A stretch of 22,393 nucleotides of DNA from JBFMDH01 sp044868105. GTDB taxonomy: Bacteria > Acidobacteriota > Blastocatellia > UBA7656. This document shows positions 1 through 6,606 of this stretch, piece by piece. The notes below the pieces were generated by a model that had not been told where the DNA came from, did no database searches, and was given only the letters and a program-made list of their open reading frames with translations. Location of the stretch: the NCBI GenBank assembly GCA_044868105.1, contig JBIOWC010000336.1:1-22393 (forward strand), read 5' to 3'. The stretch's first letter is position 1. Each line of letters opens with the position of its first letter. Both the position numbers and the translations under genes were made by a program.

Positions 1-1
1 C

Positions 2-1717
2 TTCACCCCCAAGTGGACAATGGATGGGAGGATGATGATCTGGGGGTCCGACCGCGAAGGCGCCAGAAACCAGGCCGGTGACGCGCAGCAGGGCGACGTC
101 TATGGGATGTACTTCACCAAGGCCTTCTACGACCGCCAGCGCCTCTCAAAAGAGGAGTTCGCCCTTCTGAAAGAGCAAGAGGATAAAGACAAAAAGGACG
201 CCGAGGAAAAGGCCAAGGCGAGCGGTCAGTCTCCCGCTGCTTCGCCAAAACCTGATGATAAAAAGATCGCCATCGACTGGGACGGACTTACCGACCGCAA
301 AACTCGGCTGACCGTCCACACCTCGAGCGCGTCTGACTGGGTCCTCTCGAAAGACGGTGAAAAGCTCTTTTACCTCACGAATTTCGAGAAAGGCAACGAT
401 CTATGGGTCACGGAACTGCGGACGCGCGACACCAAGCTCTTTGCCAAACTTGGCGCTAACCGAACCTCGATGGAGCTTTCGCCGGACGGCAAATTCCTCT
501 TTGTACTTGCCGAGGGGCGAGCCATGAAGATCGACGTCGAAAGCGGCAAGGCCGAACCGATTGCCGTCTCGACCGAGATGGTGCTCAACTACTCGGCCGA
601 GAAGGCCTATATCTTCGACCATAGCTGGCGCCAATTCAAACAGAAACTTATCTTCCCTGACCTGCAAAAGGTCGACTGGGATTTTTACTATACGGCGTAC
701 AAGCGTTTCCTGCCGTACATCAACAACAATTACGATTTCGCCGAGATGCTGAGCGAGATGCTCGGCGAGATGAACGTCTCGCACACAGGCTGTTACTACA
801 ACCCGCAGTTCCCTAACGGCGATCAAACGGCCTCGCTCGGCCTGCTTTACGACTACGACTACAGCGGCGGCGGCGTGAAGATCGCTGAAGTCATCCAAGG
901 GGGACCCGTGGATCTCGCCGCTTCGTCAATCAAGGCCGGCAACATTATCGAAGCGATCGACGGCACGACGATCGACGCATCGATGGAGGTTTACAAGCTG
1001 CTAAATCGCAAGGCCGGCAAGTACACGCTGCTTTCCGTTTTTGATCCGGTCAACAACAAACGCTGGGACGAAACCGTGAAGCCGACCACGCGCGGCGACG
1101 AGGGTGAGCTGCTTTATAAGCGGTGGGTCCGCCAGCGGCGGGCCGAGGTCGACAAGTTGTCGAGTGGCAGGATCGGCTACATTCATGTTCGCGCGATGAA
1201 CGATCCAAGTATGCGTACGGTCTTTGACGAGGCTTTCGGTCTGAACATCAGCAAGGACGCGATCATCATCGATACGCGATTCAACGGCGGCGGCGGCATC
1301 CATGAGCAGTTGTCGGATTTCCTGAGCGGCAAGAAGTATTTCGACGTCATACCGCACGGACAGTATGTTGGCAGCGAGCCTTTCGACAAGTGGGTCAAAC
1401 CGTCGATCGTGCTGATGGGCGAGAGCAACTACTCGGACGCGCACCTTTTCCCGCTCGCCTACAAGGCGAAGAACCTCGGTCTCCTTGTCGGCATGCCGGT
1501 TCCGGGCACGGGCACATTCGTCTGGTGGGAAAATCAGATTGATCCGACGCTGCGGTTCGGTATCCCGATGGGCTGCTGGCGAACGATGGACGGAAAATGC
1601 GCCGAGAACGTCCAGACCGAGCCGGACATCCGCGTCATGAACGAGCCCGCCGTCATGCGGTCAGGCCACGACCAGCAGATCGAGGCAGCAGTTAAGGAGT
1701 TGATGAAAAAAAATTAG
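2..1717 (+). CDS. Tricorn-like S41 family peptidase, C-terminal part (5' end outside window)
   Basis: This is the C-terminal 571 residues of a tricorn-type serine peptidase. Such proteins degrade peptides and usually have WD/beta-propeller domains, a PDZ domain and a catalytic core. The frame is open to the left edge, and codons before the first ATG (position 20) read FTPKWT, which continues the propeller-like motif PKWTMDGRMMIWGSDREG, so the ATG is not the true start. Counting from that ATG, residues 1-200 are propeller blades interrupted by a Lys/Glu/Ala-rich linker (about 50-80). An S-H pair lies in MNVSHTGC (Ser254-His255), a PDZ-like segment at about 290-345, the core strand DTRFNGGGG at about 418, and the presumed nucleophile in NYSDAHLFP. 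The end ENVQTEPDI fits the family's final acidic motif. These match the tricorn Ser-His, Ser-Asp and Glu positions, so it is probably active. The 3' end abuts the truncated integrase remnant on the opposite strand. Confidence 0.9.
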   Translation, partial: FTPKWTMDGRMMIWGSDREGARNQAGDAQQGDVYGMYFTKAFYDRQRLSKEEFALLKEQEDKDKKDAEEKAKASGQSPAASPKPDDKKIAIDWDGLTDRKTRLTVHTSSASDWVLSKDGEKLFYLTNFEKGNDLWVTELRTRDTKLFAKLGANRTSMELSPDGKFLFVLAEGRAMKIDVESGKAEPIAVSTEMVLNYSAEKAYIFDHSWRQFKQKLIFPDLQKVDWDFYYTAYKRFLPYINNNYDFAEMLSEMLGEMNVSHTGCYYNPQFPNGDQTASLGLLYDYDYSGGGVKIAEVIQGGPVDLAASSIKAGNIIEAIDGTTIDASMEVYKLLNRKAGKYTLLSVFDPVNNKRWDETVKPTTRGDEGELLYKRWVRQRRAEVDKLSSGRIGYIHVRAMNDPSMRTVFDEAFGLNISKDAIIIDTRFNGGGGIHEQLSDFLSGKKYFDVIPHGQYVGSEPFDKWVKPSIVLMGESNYSDAHLFPLAYKAKNLGLLVGMPVPGTGTFVWWENQIDPTLRFGIPMGCWRTMDGKCAENVQTEPDIRVMNEPAVMRSGHDQQIEAAVKELMKKN

Positions 1718-2050
1718 AACAGATCGGGCGGACGTGCAGCCTTAACAGGTTCAAAGCGTCCTGGGAGGTACGCGGCCGCTGATCTTGTGCTTAAAGGACT
1801 CGAGCCAGCGGTCGAGGTCTTCGCCCAACGTTCCCTTTTGCTCGAAAGACTCGGTGCCAACTTTGAGTTGTTGCTCTAGCTCCTTAGCCAGTTCTCTCGC
1901 TTCGCTCTTACTGTTCGCCCGTCGCCAGATCTGACGCTCATTGCCGGAGCTATCGATGTAGACTACTCGCGCATAAAATTTCCCGTCTCGTTCGACATAT
2001 CGCTTCAAACGCAACTCTTTTTGCCCGTCGAAGAACAAATGATAGGCCAC
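1718..2050 (-). pseudogene. Truncated, frameshifted tyrosine recombinase (integrase) remnant
   Basis: This remnant is the N-terminal end of a phage-type tyrosine integrase. From a plausible GTG at 2048-2050 it reads VAYHLFFDGQKELRLKRY, then a beta-rich arm-type DNA-binding segment (GKFYARVVYIDSSGNERQIW) and an alpha-helical stretch, SKSEARELAKELEQQL. Next comes the start of the core-binding SAM-like domain (GTLGEDLDRWLESFKHKI). The frame then stops at 1751-1753. A second frame, from 1772 down to 1725, carries RTSQDALNLLRLHVRP, which is the normal continuation of this domain. One frameshift near 1770-1778 therefore separates the two halves. Homology ends where the peptidase gene on the other strand ends. 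The whole catalytic domain (R-H-R-Y) is missing, so the protein cannot be active. The neighbouring tRNA 3' half at 2197-2241 supports an integrase identity. An open frame also continues upstream to 2251, but that part merely reads through the tRNA fragment. Confidence 0.75.
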
Positions 2051-2196
2051 AATTTTTGTGATTCCATCTACAGGTTCATCTATAGGTGCGATGAAACATC
2101 GGCGAACAAGGGGAAACTCGTGGAGGCAAATTTTTAAGAAAATCCTAAGAAAATTGACTCTCGATGTTTCAGATTGTTCGCAGGAGTTGTTTTGCC

Positions 2197-2241
2197 TTCG
2201 TAAACCGGGGGGCAAGGGTTCAAATCCCTTCGCTGGCTCCA
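2197..2241 (+). other. 3' half of tRNA-Thr (anticodon CGU), probable integration attachment site
   Basis: The bases fit canonical tRNA positions 32-76 exactly. T33 is at 2198, anticodon CGT at 2199-2201 and A37 at 2202. The anticodon 3' stem is ACCGG, the variable loop has five bases, the T arm is AAGGG-TTCAAAT-CCCTT, the acceptor 3' strand is CGCTGGC, the discriminator is T and the end is CCA (2239-2241). The matching 5' half is absent: no GCCAGCG-like acceptor strand lies in the preceding 90 bases, and the bases before the anticodon loop (TTGCC) do not pair with ACCGG. A tRNA half running from anticodon loop to CCA beside an integrase remnant is the usual footprint of an element integrated into a tRNA gene. 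Because the half is followed by a terminator, it marks the element's end distal to the original intact tRNA. Confidence 0.75.
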
Positions 2242-2246
2242 TGAAA

Positions 2247-2290
2247 ATCAAATAATTAAAGGCACCCTTGGGTGCCTTTAATTATTTGAT
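2247..2290. terminator. Perfect 21-bp palindrome, bidirectional intrinsic terminator
   Basis: A perfect inverted repeat has arms at 2247-2267 and 2270-2290 and a two-base TT loop. The GC core is GGCACCC/GGGTGCC. It is flanked on each side by a T-rich tract (TTTAATTATTTGAT when read outward), so it can act as a rho-independent terminator on both strands. It begins five bases after the CCA of the tRNA half, the expected place for the terminator of the original tRNA transcript. It would also stop leftward transcription from the 3929-2395 gene pair. Confidence 0.75.
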
Positions 2291-2310
2291 GGACAGATAG
2301 GTGGACAGCT

Positions 2311-2329
2311 TGAGTGCCAAAGGCACTCA
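2311..2329. repeat. Short inverted repeat, 8-bp stem, AAA loop
   Basis: TGAGTGCC at 2311-2318 and GGCACTCA at 2322-2329 form a perfect eight-base-pair hairpin around AAA. No T tract follows on either strand, so it is not a clear terminator. It lies 20 bp right of the large palindrome and 66 bp from the stop of the leftward gene ending at 2395. It may be part of the recombination or transcript-end structure, or be coincidental. Confidence 0.5.
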
Positions 2330-2343
2330 GTGGAATTTCACTT

Positions 2344-2360
2344 CGAATATTTTATATTCG
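2344..2360. repeat. Short inverted repeat, 7-bp AT-rich stem
   Basis: CGAATAT at 2344-2350 and ATATTCG at 2354-2360 form a perfect seven-base-pair stem around TTT. It is the third hairpin in a row within 115 bases downstream of the tRNA half. It lies 35 bases beyond the stop codon of the leftward Tat-protein gene and may help end or stabilise that transcript. AT-rich, so weak on its own. Confidence 0.4.
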
Positions 2361-2394
2361 CGCTATCGAGATCAAAGTTAAAGAAATTGAACAT

Positions 2395-3225
2395 CTATGA
2401 AGCCAAATCGCCGGTCTCAAAATAAAAATCTTTCAATACGGTTACACGAGCCGGTGATTGATTTGGCTTAAGGTCAGGTAAAAATTCAATCTCACAATCA
2501 ACGCTTTGCTTTTCTTGCAAGTGTGAAGCAATAGCATTTGTGAGAGTCGGCATACGCACCCGAAGCCCTTTTTGCAAAATCTCGTCAGTTAATTTCACGC
2601 CGCTGACTTTTACCGAAACAAGATGATCAAAATCCGGCGGTTTCACAATCTTGTGCGCCAGAAAGAGCTCTCCGACTTTGCCGAAAAGGATATACTCCAT
2701 TTGTGCCGGGCGGGTCTGAGATAAATCAAAAGCCTGAAAATGGATTACCTTTTTAATCGTCAGTCTGGCGTCCTTGAGTATAGGTTTGCCGCCGCGTTCA
2801 AAGTGACCTCGATAAATTGTTGCTTTGAAAGACGAGAGGCGAGCGCGCTTTGTATCGGTCGTCATTAAATCAGTCAGGACAAATTCTTCGGGTTCTACAG
2901 TGTAGAGGGCAGCTTTCGATTTTTTGCGATCAGCCAAGTACAACGTTTGATGCTTGGCATTTGCAAAAGCGGCTTCGAGTAGAACCTGATAATTATGCGG
3001 CGACGGTCGCTCAGGCGAACTGAACAACGGCAAGTGAGAAAGAAACAAAGCCGGCTCGCCAATCAAAGCCATTCCGTGAACCGCTGGATGGTCAATGTCG
3101 TGCCGGGCTTTAGCTTGAAAAGCGTCGCCTAAATATATTCCACTCAAAAGCAGTCCGCCAAAACTGTTTCTAATAAAATTTCTTCGTGACCGATCCAATA
3201 GCTTTTTGTGTAGCCTGATTCTCAT
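2395..3225 (-). CDS. Tat-exported protein of unknown function
   Basis: A 276-residue protein with a clear twin-arginine signal: RSRRNFIRN (residues 12-20), then a hydrophobic stretch, FGGLLLSGIYLG, and an alanine-rich likely cleavage region near AFQAKA (about residue 36-41). It is therefore expected to be exported already folded to the periplasm or cell surface. The mature part starts with HGMALIGEPALFLSHLPLF and continues PHNYQVLLEA. It looks like a soluble, mostly beta protein with no metal-binding cluster that I can assign, and I do not recognise the family with certainty. Its ATG (3223-3225) overlaps the TGA of the upstream amidotransferase gene by four bases (ATGA), so the two are probably translationally coupled. 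Base composition is more AT-rich than the toxin genes in the window. The start is secure because the Tat motif sits where it should. Confidence 0.8.
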   Translation of the reverse strand: MRIRLHKKLLDRSRRNFIRNSFGGLLLSGIYLGDAFQAKARHDIDHPAVHGMALIGEPALFLSHLPLFSSPERPSPHNYQVLLEAAFANAKHQTLYLADRKKSKAALYTVEPEEFVLTDLMTTDTKRARLSSFKATIYRGHFERGGKPILKDARLTIKKVIHFQAFDLSQTRPAQMEYILFGKVGELFLAHKIVKPPDFDHLVSVKVSGVKLTDEILQKGLRVRMPTLTNAIASHLQEKQSVDCEIEFLPDLKPNQSPARVTVLKDFYFETGDLAS

Positions 3226-3929
3226 AACTCGTGTACCTCGCTTCCCAGCAATCCGGACAGCAAATAATTTAAGAGCAGGGTATTTTCAGCAAAGCGTTGC
3301 TCTTCTTCAAGCATCTCGGCCGCAGTTTGAATGAACGCGCCGGCTTTCAAATCAGCGCTTTCGTACTGCAGCATCAAACGCAGCTCTTTTTTTGTAACTT
3401 CGGGGTGGAACTGTACGCCGCAAACCCGATCGCCATAAACAAAAGCCTGATTCGGGCACGCCGCACTTCTAGCAACACGTCTGGCGCCCGCCGGAATCTC
3501 AAACCTATCGCCGTGCCAATGAAAAGTCGTGAAGGTGCCCGGCAAGGCGGAAAAGATTTTTGTAGCCGCTGCTTCTGAGGTTTGCTCAACCGGAAACCAG
3601 CCAATCTCTTGGTGTTCATTGCTGACAATCTTCGCGCCCAATACATCAGCGATTAACTGTGAGCCAAGACAAATGCCAAGAACGATTTTGTCGGCCTGTA
3701 TGGCGCTTTCAATAAACCGCTTTTCAGGTTTCAAAAATGGAAAGGCCGTATCTTGGTAAACATTCATCGGACCGCCAAGCGCAATCAAGCAATCAAATTC
3801 TTCAACCGGAGGAAAAGGCTCACCCGCATAAACTTTGATTGCCCTGGTTGAATGGCGATTTATTTGTGCCCATCCTTCAATGCAACCAAGGCCTTCAAAG
3901 GGAACATGCTGTAAATATCGAATCAACAT
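3222..3929 (-). CDS. Class I glutamine amidotransferase (GMP-synthase-like)
   Basis: A 235-residue class I (triad) glutamine amidotransferase, the size typical of stand-alone GATase proteins. The nucleophile Cys87 sits in the elbow GICLGSQLIA. The catalytic His175 and Glu177 are in GVQFHPEVT, and the early strand GGPMNVYQD forms the oxyanion region. Family members hydrolyse glutamine to ammonia or act as gamma-glutamyl hydrolases; here the substrate is unknown because no synthetase partner lies next to it. No signal peptide is visible, so it is cytoplasmic. It is the first gene of a two-gene leftward unit, and its stop codon overlaps the start of the Tat-exported protein gene by four bases. 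Coupling a cytoplasmic amidotransferase to a Tat-secreted protein is unexplained. The family call is strong; the physiological role is open. Confidence 0.92.
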   Translation of the reverse strand: MLIRYLQHVPFEGLGCIEGWAQINRHSTRAIKVYAGEPFPPVEEFDCLIALGGPMNVYQDTAFPFLKPEKRFIESAIQADKIVLGICLGSQLIADVLGAKIVSNEHQEIGWFPVEQTSEAAATKIFSALPGTFTTFHWHGDRFEIPAGARRVARSAACPNQAFVYGDRVCGVQFHPEVTKKELRLMLQYESADLKAGAFIQTAAEMLEEEQRFAENTLLLNYLLSGLLGSEVHEL

Positions 3930-4056
3930 CTATGGTTTTCCCCGTTTTGGTTTGAAGAATAACTGATTCAAGCTCTAGCTGCTCGTTTGCTCCATCAGGT
4001 TGTTGGGCTACTCATCAGCCATAACCCGGAAGAAAGGAACCTTATTGCTGCTGAGG

Positions 4057-5241
4057 TCAGGCGCTGACGGTCCTGTCTAAAGGCCCGGGTGTTACTCTAT
4101 CTTCACTCGTCGCACTGGCGACCTGTTCAAGCACCGCATCAAGAGAGCGATGGAAGTGAACGATAGCGCTCTCAAAGAGTCCGTAAGTAAAGACGCTGTT
4201 GGCGCCGCTCGCCAGACCGCGTTGGATGGCGCAGATAACCGCGCGATCCTCAGCGGCGCCGGTTTGATCCACAAAGCGGGCATCGCGCTCTACGGTCTCC
4301 CGCAACTCCAGATCGCTGCTCCCACGGTTGGTTAGCGTGTAGGTGATGACCTTGGTTCTGTCCAAAGCGACGGCTTCAAGGATAATCACATTCGTATGAT
4401 GGGACAATATGGTGATCAGGACATTCGGGAATAAGTGGTAAACGTAAGTCAGCAGCCCTTCGACGCGCCAGTCTTCCCGCGGCACATCTTTCAGTTTCGC
4501 GATGCGCCGGAAGGGAAAGGTTACGCGACTGTTGCGACCAAAGAGTTCGATGATATTGAGGTTGTCAAATCCGTAAGGGTAGAACGATTCCCGGTGGGTC
4601 GGGCGGATATGATAGCCTTCCAGAAAGCCCTCAAGCATGATCTTCCAATTTGCCGCGATCTCATTCTCTCTGGTGGCGAAGAGTTGCTGATGCGGCGCGA
4701 TCAGTTCCGGCAATTCATCCAATGACCGGTCGGTGAGGCCGGGTTCATCCTGAGTGATGAACACCAGGCCGCAGCGCTCTTCTACGTTCACTGGCACAAG
4801 GCCGTGAAGCGTTTTGTCGAGACCTGGAAAGCCATGCTCGTGCGGAACGCCAAGCAGCCGACCGTTGAGAGCGTAGCTCCAGCCATGATAAGGACAGGTG
4901 AAAGCCTTGGCGCAACCCGCACCCGTCGCCAGTTGTACCCCTCGATGGCGACAGGCATTGCGGAACGCCCGCACCGTGCCATCAGGTGTGCGAACCGCCA
5001 GCAGCGGCGTGCCTGCTGCCTCCCGCGCTACATAAGAACCCACATCCGGTAAGGCGGCGGAAGGACAGAAGGGGGTCGGCAATCTCCGTAAAGCGCATTC
5101 GACTTCCGCCGCCAGACGCTCTGGTGAGCGGTAATTATCCAGCGGCTCATGCCAGATATCCTGGCCAAGATCGGTCGTACCGTGTTCAATGTGGTCTAAG
5201 ATTCGCTGAGCCACCTGCTGATCATCCATCAAGATTGCCAT
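4057..5241 (-). CDS. Rieske [2Fe-2S] aromatic-ring-hydroxylating-type oxygenase, alpha subunit
   Basis: A 394-residue Rieske non-heme iron oxygenase large subunit. The N-terminal Rieske domain has the cluster ligands Cys97 and His99 (CRHRG) and Cys116 and His119 (CPYHGW). The C-terminal catalytic domain opens with ANWKIMLEGFLEGYHIRPTH, in which His211 and His216 are the mononuclear iron ligands. The late EDRAVICAIQRGL segment fits the usual position of the acidic third ligand. Such enzymes add oxygen to aromatic rings or demethylate quaternary amines, using electrons from a reductase, and no reductase or ferredoxin gene is in the window. The motif set and monomer length resemble the type that includes choline/carnitine-type and aromatic dioxygenases, so the substrate cannot be named. 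The ATG at 5241 has a good ribosome binding site (AGGAG, seven bases upstream). The M55 peptidase gene lies 56 bp upstream on the same strand and may share a transcript. Confidence 0.92.
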   Translation of the reverse strand: MAILMDDQQVAQRILDHIEHGTTDLGQDIWHEPLDNYRSPERLAAEVECALRRLPTPFCPSAALPDVGSYVAREAAGTPLLAVRTPDGTVRAFRNACRHRGVQLATGAGCAKAFTCPYHGWSYALNGRLLGVPHEHGFPGLDKTLHGLVPVNVEERCGLVFITQDEPGLTDRSLDELPELIAPHQQLFATRENEIAANWKIMLEGFLEGYHIRPTHRESFYPYGFDNLNIIELFGRNSRVTFPFRRIAKLKDVPREDWRVEGLLTYVYHLFPNVLITILSHHTNVIILEAVALDRTKVITYTLTNRGSSDLELRETVERDARFVDQTGAAEDRAVICAIQRGLASGANSVFTYGLFESAIVHFHRSLDAVLEQVASATSEDRVTPGPLDRTVSA

Positions 5242-5297
5242 AATCTTTCTCCTCTCATCTGATTCTCGCTTCTCCCGCGCCGCACCGTTTCACCTGA

Positions 5298-6203
5298 TTA
5301 AGGCGCGAGATTGGCTTCATAGTTGGTAATGAATTCTAAAAATTTTGAGACTTCAACCATGCTCTCACCAGTAAACTGAATACTATGCGCTGCTGTTCTC
5401 TGAACAATGGGCAGGTAAGCAAGTAACTCGGCCGGCCGATAATTCTTAAAAGTAACCCCCAGTTTGATTGGCGTTTTTAAAATATAAGGCTTGAAATCCT
5501 GTAGTCGGGCGAGCGCCGCTTTGACCTTTTGCCGAATCAGTCCTTGCGCCGCATCCGGGGTCAAGGTCGCGGCCGAGTGAAAACTGATGGCGCGTTTTAC
5601 GACCGCTCCCTCTAGCGGCCCAAGCAACCCTTGCGTCTCTTTAACAACCGCATCATCTCCTGAAACCATGACGACCGGCACCCCGAAGTGTCCGGCGATA
5701 GCCGCATTAATGCCGGCCTCTGACATCGGTTGGTCATTCAAGGTAACGGCCGTCAAATTGGCGCTCGATATGGTGTGAGCGCGCACGCCTTCCGTATTCG
5801 TTGTAGCCGAATGATAGCCTATAAAAATTGCCGCGTTAAAGGTGCGATCAATCCCTTCCATCATCATTAAGGGTCGTGGCCAGGAGCGGATGATCGTCAC
5901 ATCCATCGGGAATCGTTCAATGAGTAAGTTTTCCCCATTGCCATGCGAATCGCTGACGACGATCTCTGTGGCGCCGGCCTCTTTGGCCGCGCTAACCGCC
6001 GCCAGTACTTCAGTGGTCATGAATTCGCGGAAGCGGTTGTACTCAAATCCAGCAGGTAGCAGTTGGTCTGCAGTTACAACACCGGCGATGCCTTCCATAT
6101 CCGCAGAGATATAAACTTTGAGGCGGCGTTGTGCCGGTGTCGAGGCGCTGAAAAAGATAGCTAATATGAGGGCAAAAAAAATCGGACGAGTAAGGGAAAC
6201 CAT
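5298..6203 (-). CDS. Secreted M55 family D-aminopeptidase (DppA-like)
   Basis: A 301-residue M55 peptidase. The family cleaves D-amino-acid-containing peptides using two zinc ions. The family opening is KVYISADMEGIAGVV, in which Asp and Glu are zinc ligands, followed by VVSDSHGNGENLL (zinc-binding Asp/His) and IFIGYHSATTNTEGV (His ligand plus active-site region). MSEAGINAAIAGHFGVPVVMVSGDD completes the core. The N-terminus (MVSLTRPIFFALILAIFFSASTPAQ) is a signal peptide, so the enzyme is exported, unlike cytoplasmic Bacillus DppA, and probably acts on peptidoglycan-derived or dietary D-peptides. The start is chosen at ATG 6201-6203, which has GGAGGT at 6208-6213 at the right distance; the longer reading would begin at a TTG (6213-6215) that overlaps this site. 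It is probably co-transcribed with the Rieske oxygenase downstream. Confidence 0.9.
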   Translation of the reverse strand: MVSLTRPIFFALILAIFFSASTPAQRRLKVYISADMEGIAGVVTADQLLPAGFEYNRFREFMTTEVLAAVSAAKEAGATEIVVSDSHGNGENLLIERFPMDVTIIRSWPRPLMMMEGIDRTFNAAIFIGYHSATTNTEGVRAHTISSANLTAVTLNDQPMSEAGINAAIAGHFGVPVVMVSGDDAVVKETQGLLGPLEGAVVKRAISFHSAATLTPDAAQGLIRQKVKAALARLQDFKPYILKTPIKLGVTFKNYRPAELLAYLPIVQRTAAHSIQFTGESMVEVSKFLEFITNYEANLAP

Positions 6204-6207
6204 CGTA

Positions 6208-6213
6208 ACCTCC
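6208..6213 (-). promoter_or_regulatory. Ribosome binding site deciding the M55 peptidase start
   Basis: Read on the minus strand, GGAGGT lies four bases before ATG 6203-6201. The in-frame upstream TTG (6215-6213) overlaps the site itself, which argues against it and for the ATG. Confidence 0.7.
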
Positions 6214-6309
6214 AAAAAATATGATTAGCCAACATCATCATCGGCTGTGTCGTCTAACGTCCCCATCCGCCGTTCATCGGTAGTCCGTAGCCTTTCTTAA
6301 TCCCAGTTG

Positions 6310-6573
6310 CTAGTCCACAGATTTCTTAAAGGCCGTCAGAATTAAAAAGCTGAAACTTGTGTAGAGTAGCATATTAACCATCAAAAGACGCCAATCATCA
6401 GGAACCCCGGCTTTGAGTGAATTATCAAGAATGAATAGAATAACAGCACCGGGGATTGCAGTAATTATGAGCAGTTGGATAGCCAAGCCTATGATGATGG
6501 ACCAGAGCATCCGCTTTGCAAGTGGATTTCCAGGCGGTATTACATTGGCTGAGATTGCCTCTGGTACGTACAA
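6310..6573 (-). CDS. Possible small membrane protein, unknown function
   Basis: A reading frame of about 87 residues with two strongly hydrophobic stretches, MLWSIIIGLAIQLLIITAIP with GAVILFIL (about residues 23-50) and LLMVNMLLYTSFSFLILTAF (about 63-82). It would be a two-helix membrane protein. The listed start is a TTG at 6571-6573 with no good ribosome binding site. The frame stays open upstream to about 6736 without an ATG and includes another hydrophobic segment, ALISFGLLFLYVPEA. The gene may therefore start earlier at an unusual codon or be the tail of a decayed longer gene. I do not recognise the family. It lies 107 bp upstream of the M55 gene on the same strand. Confidence 0.4.
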   Translation of the reverse strand: MYVPEAISANVIPPGNPLAKRMLWSIIIGLAIQLLIITAIPGAVILFILDNSLKAGVPDDWRLLMVNMLLYTSFSFLILTAFKKSVD

Positions 6574-6606
6574 AAATAAAAGACCAAAAGATATTAACGC
6601 ATCGTA

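Noticed and set aside
401..898. 165-codon minus-strand frame inside the S41 peptidase gene
   Set aside because: The plus-strand protein is clearly conserved, with its catalytic and PDZ motifs intact. The minus frame reads as low-complexity Val/Ala/His runs.
2150..2241. A complete tRNA gene
   Set aside because: Only positions 32-76 fit. The acceptor 5' strand, D arm and anticodon 5' stem cannot be found in the preceding bases.
2051..2251. N-terminal extension of the integrase frame (begins MIFMEPAKGFEP)
   Set aside because: This part is a reverse translation of the tRNA-Thr 3' half and its terminator, a common false coding start next to tRNA genes. The protein more plausibly starts at GTG 2050.
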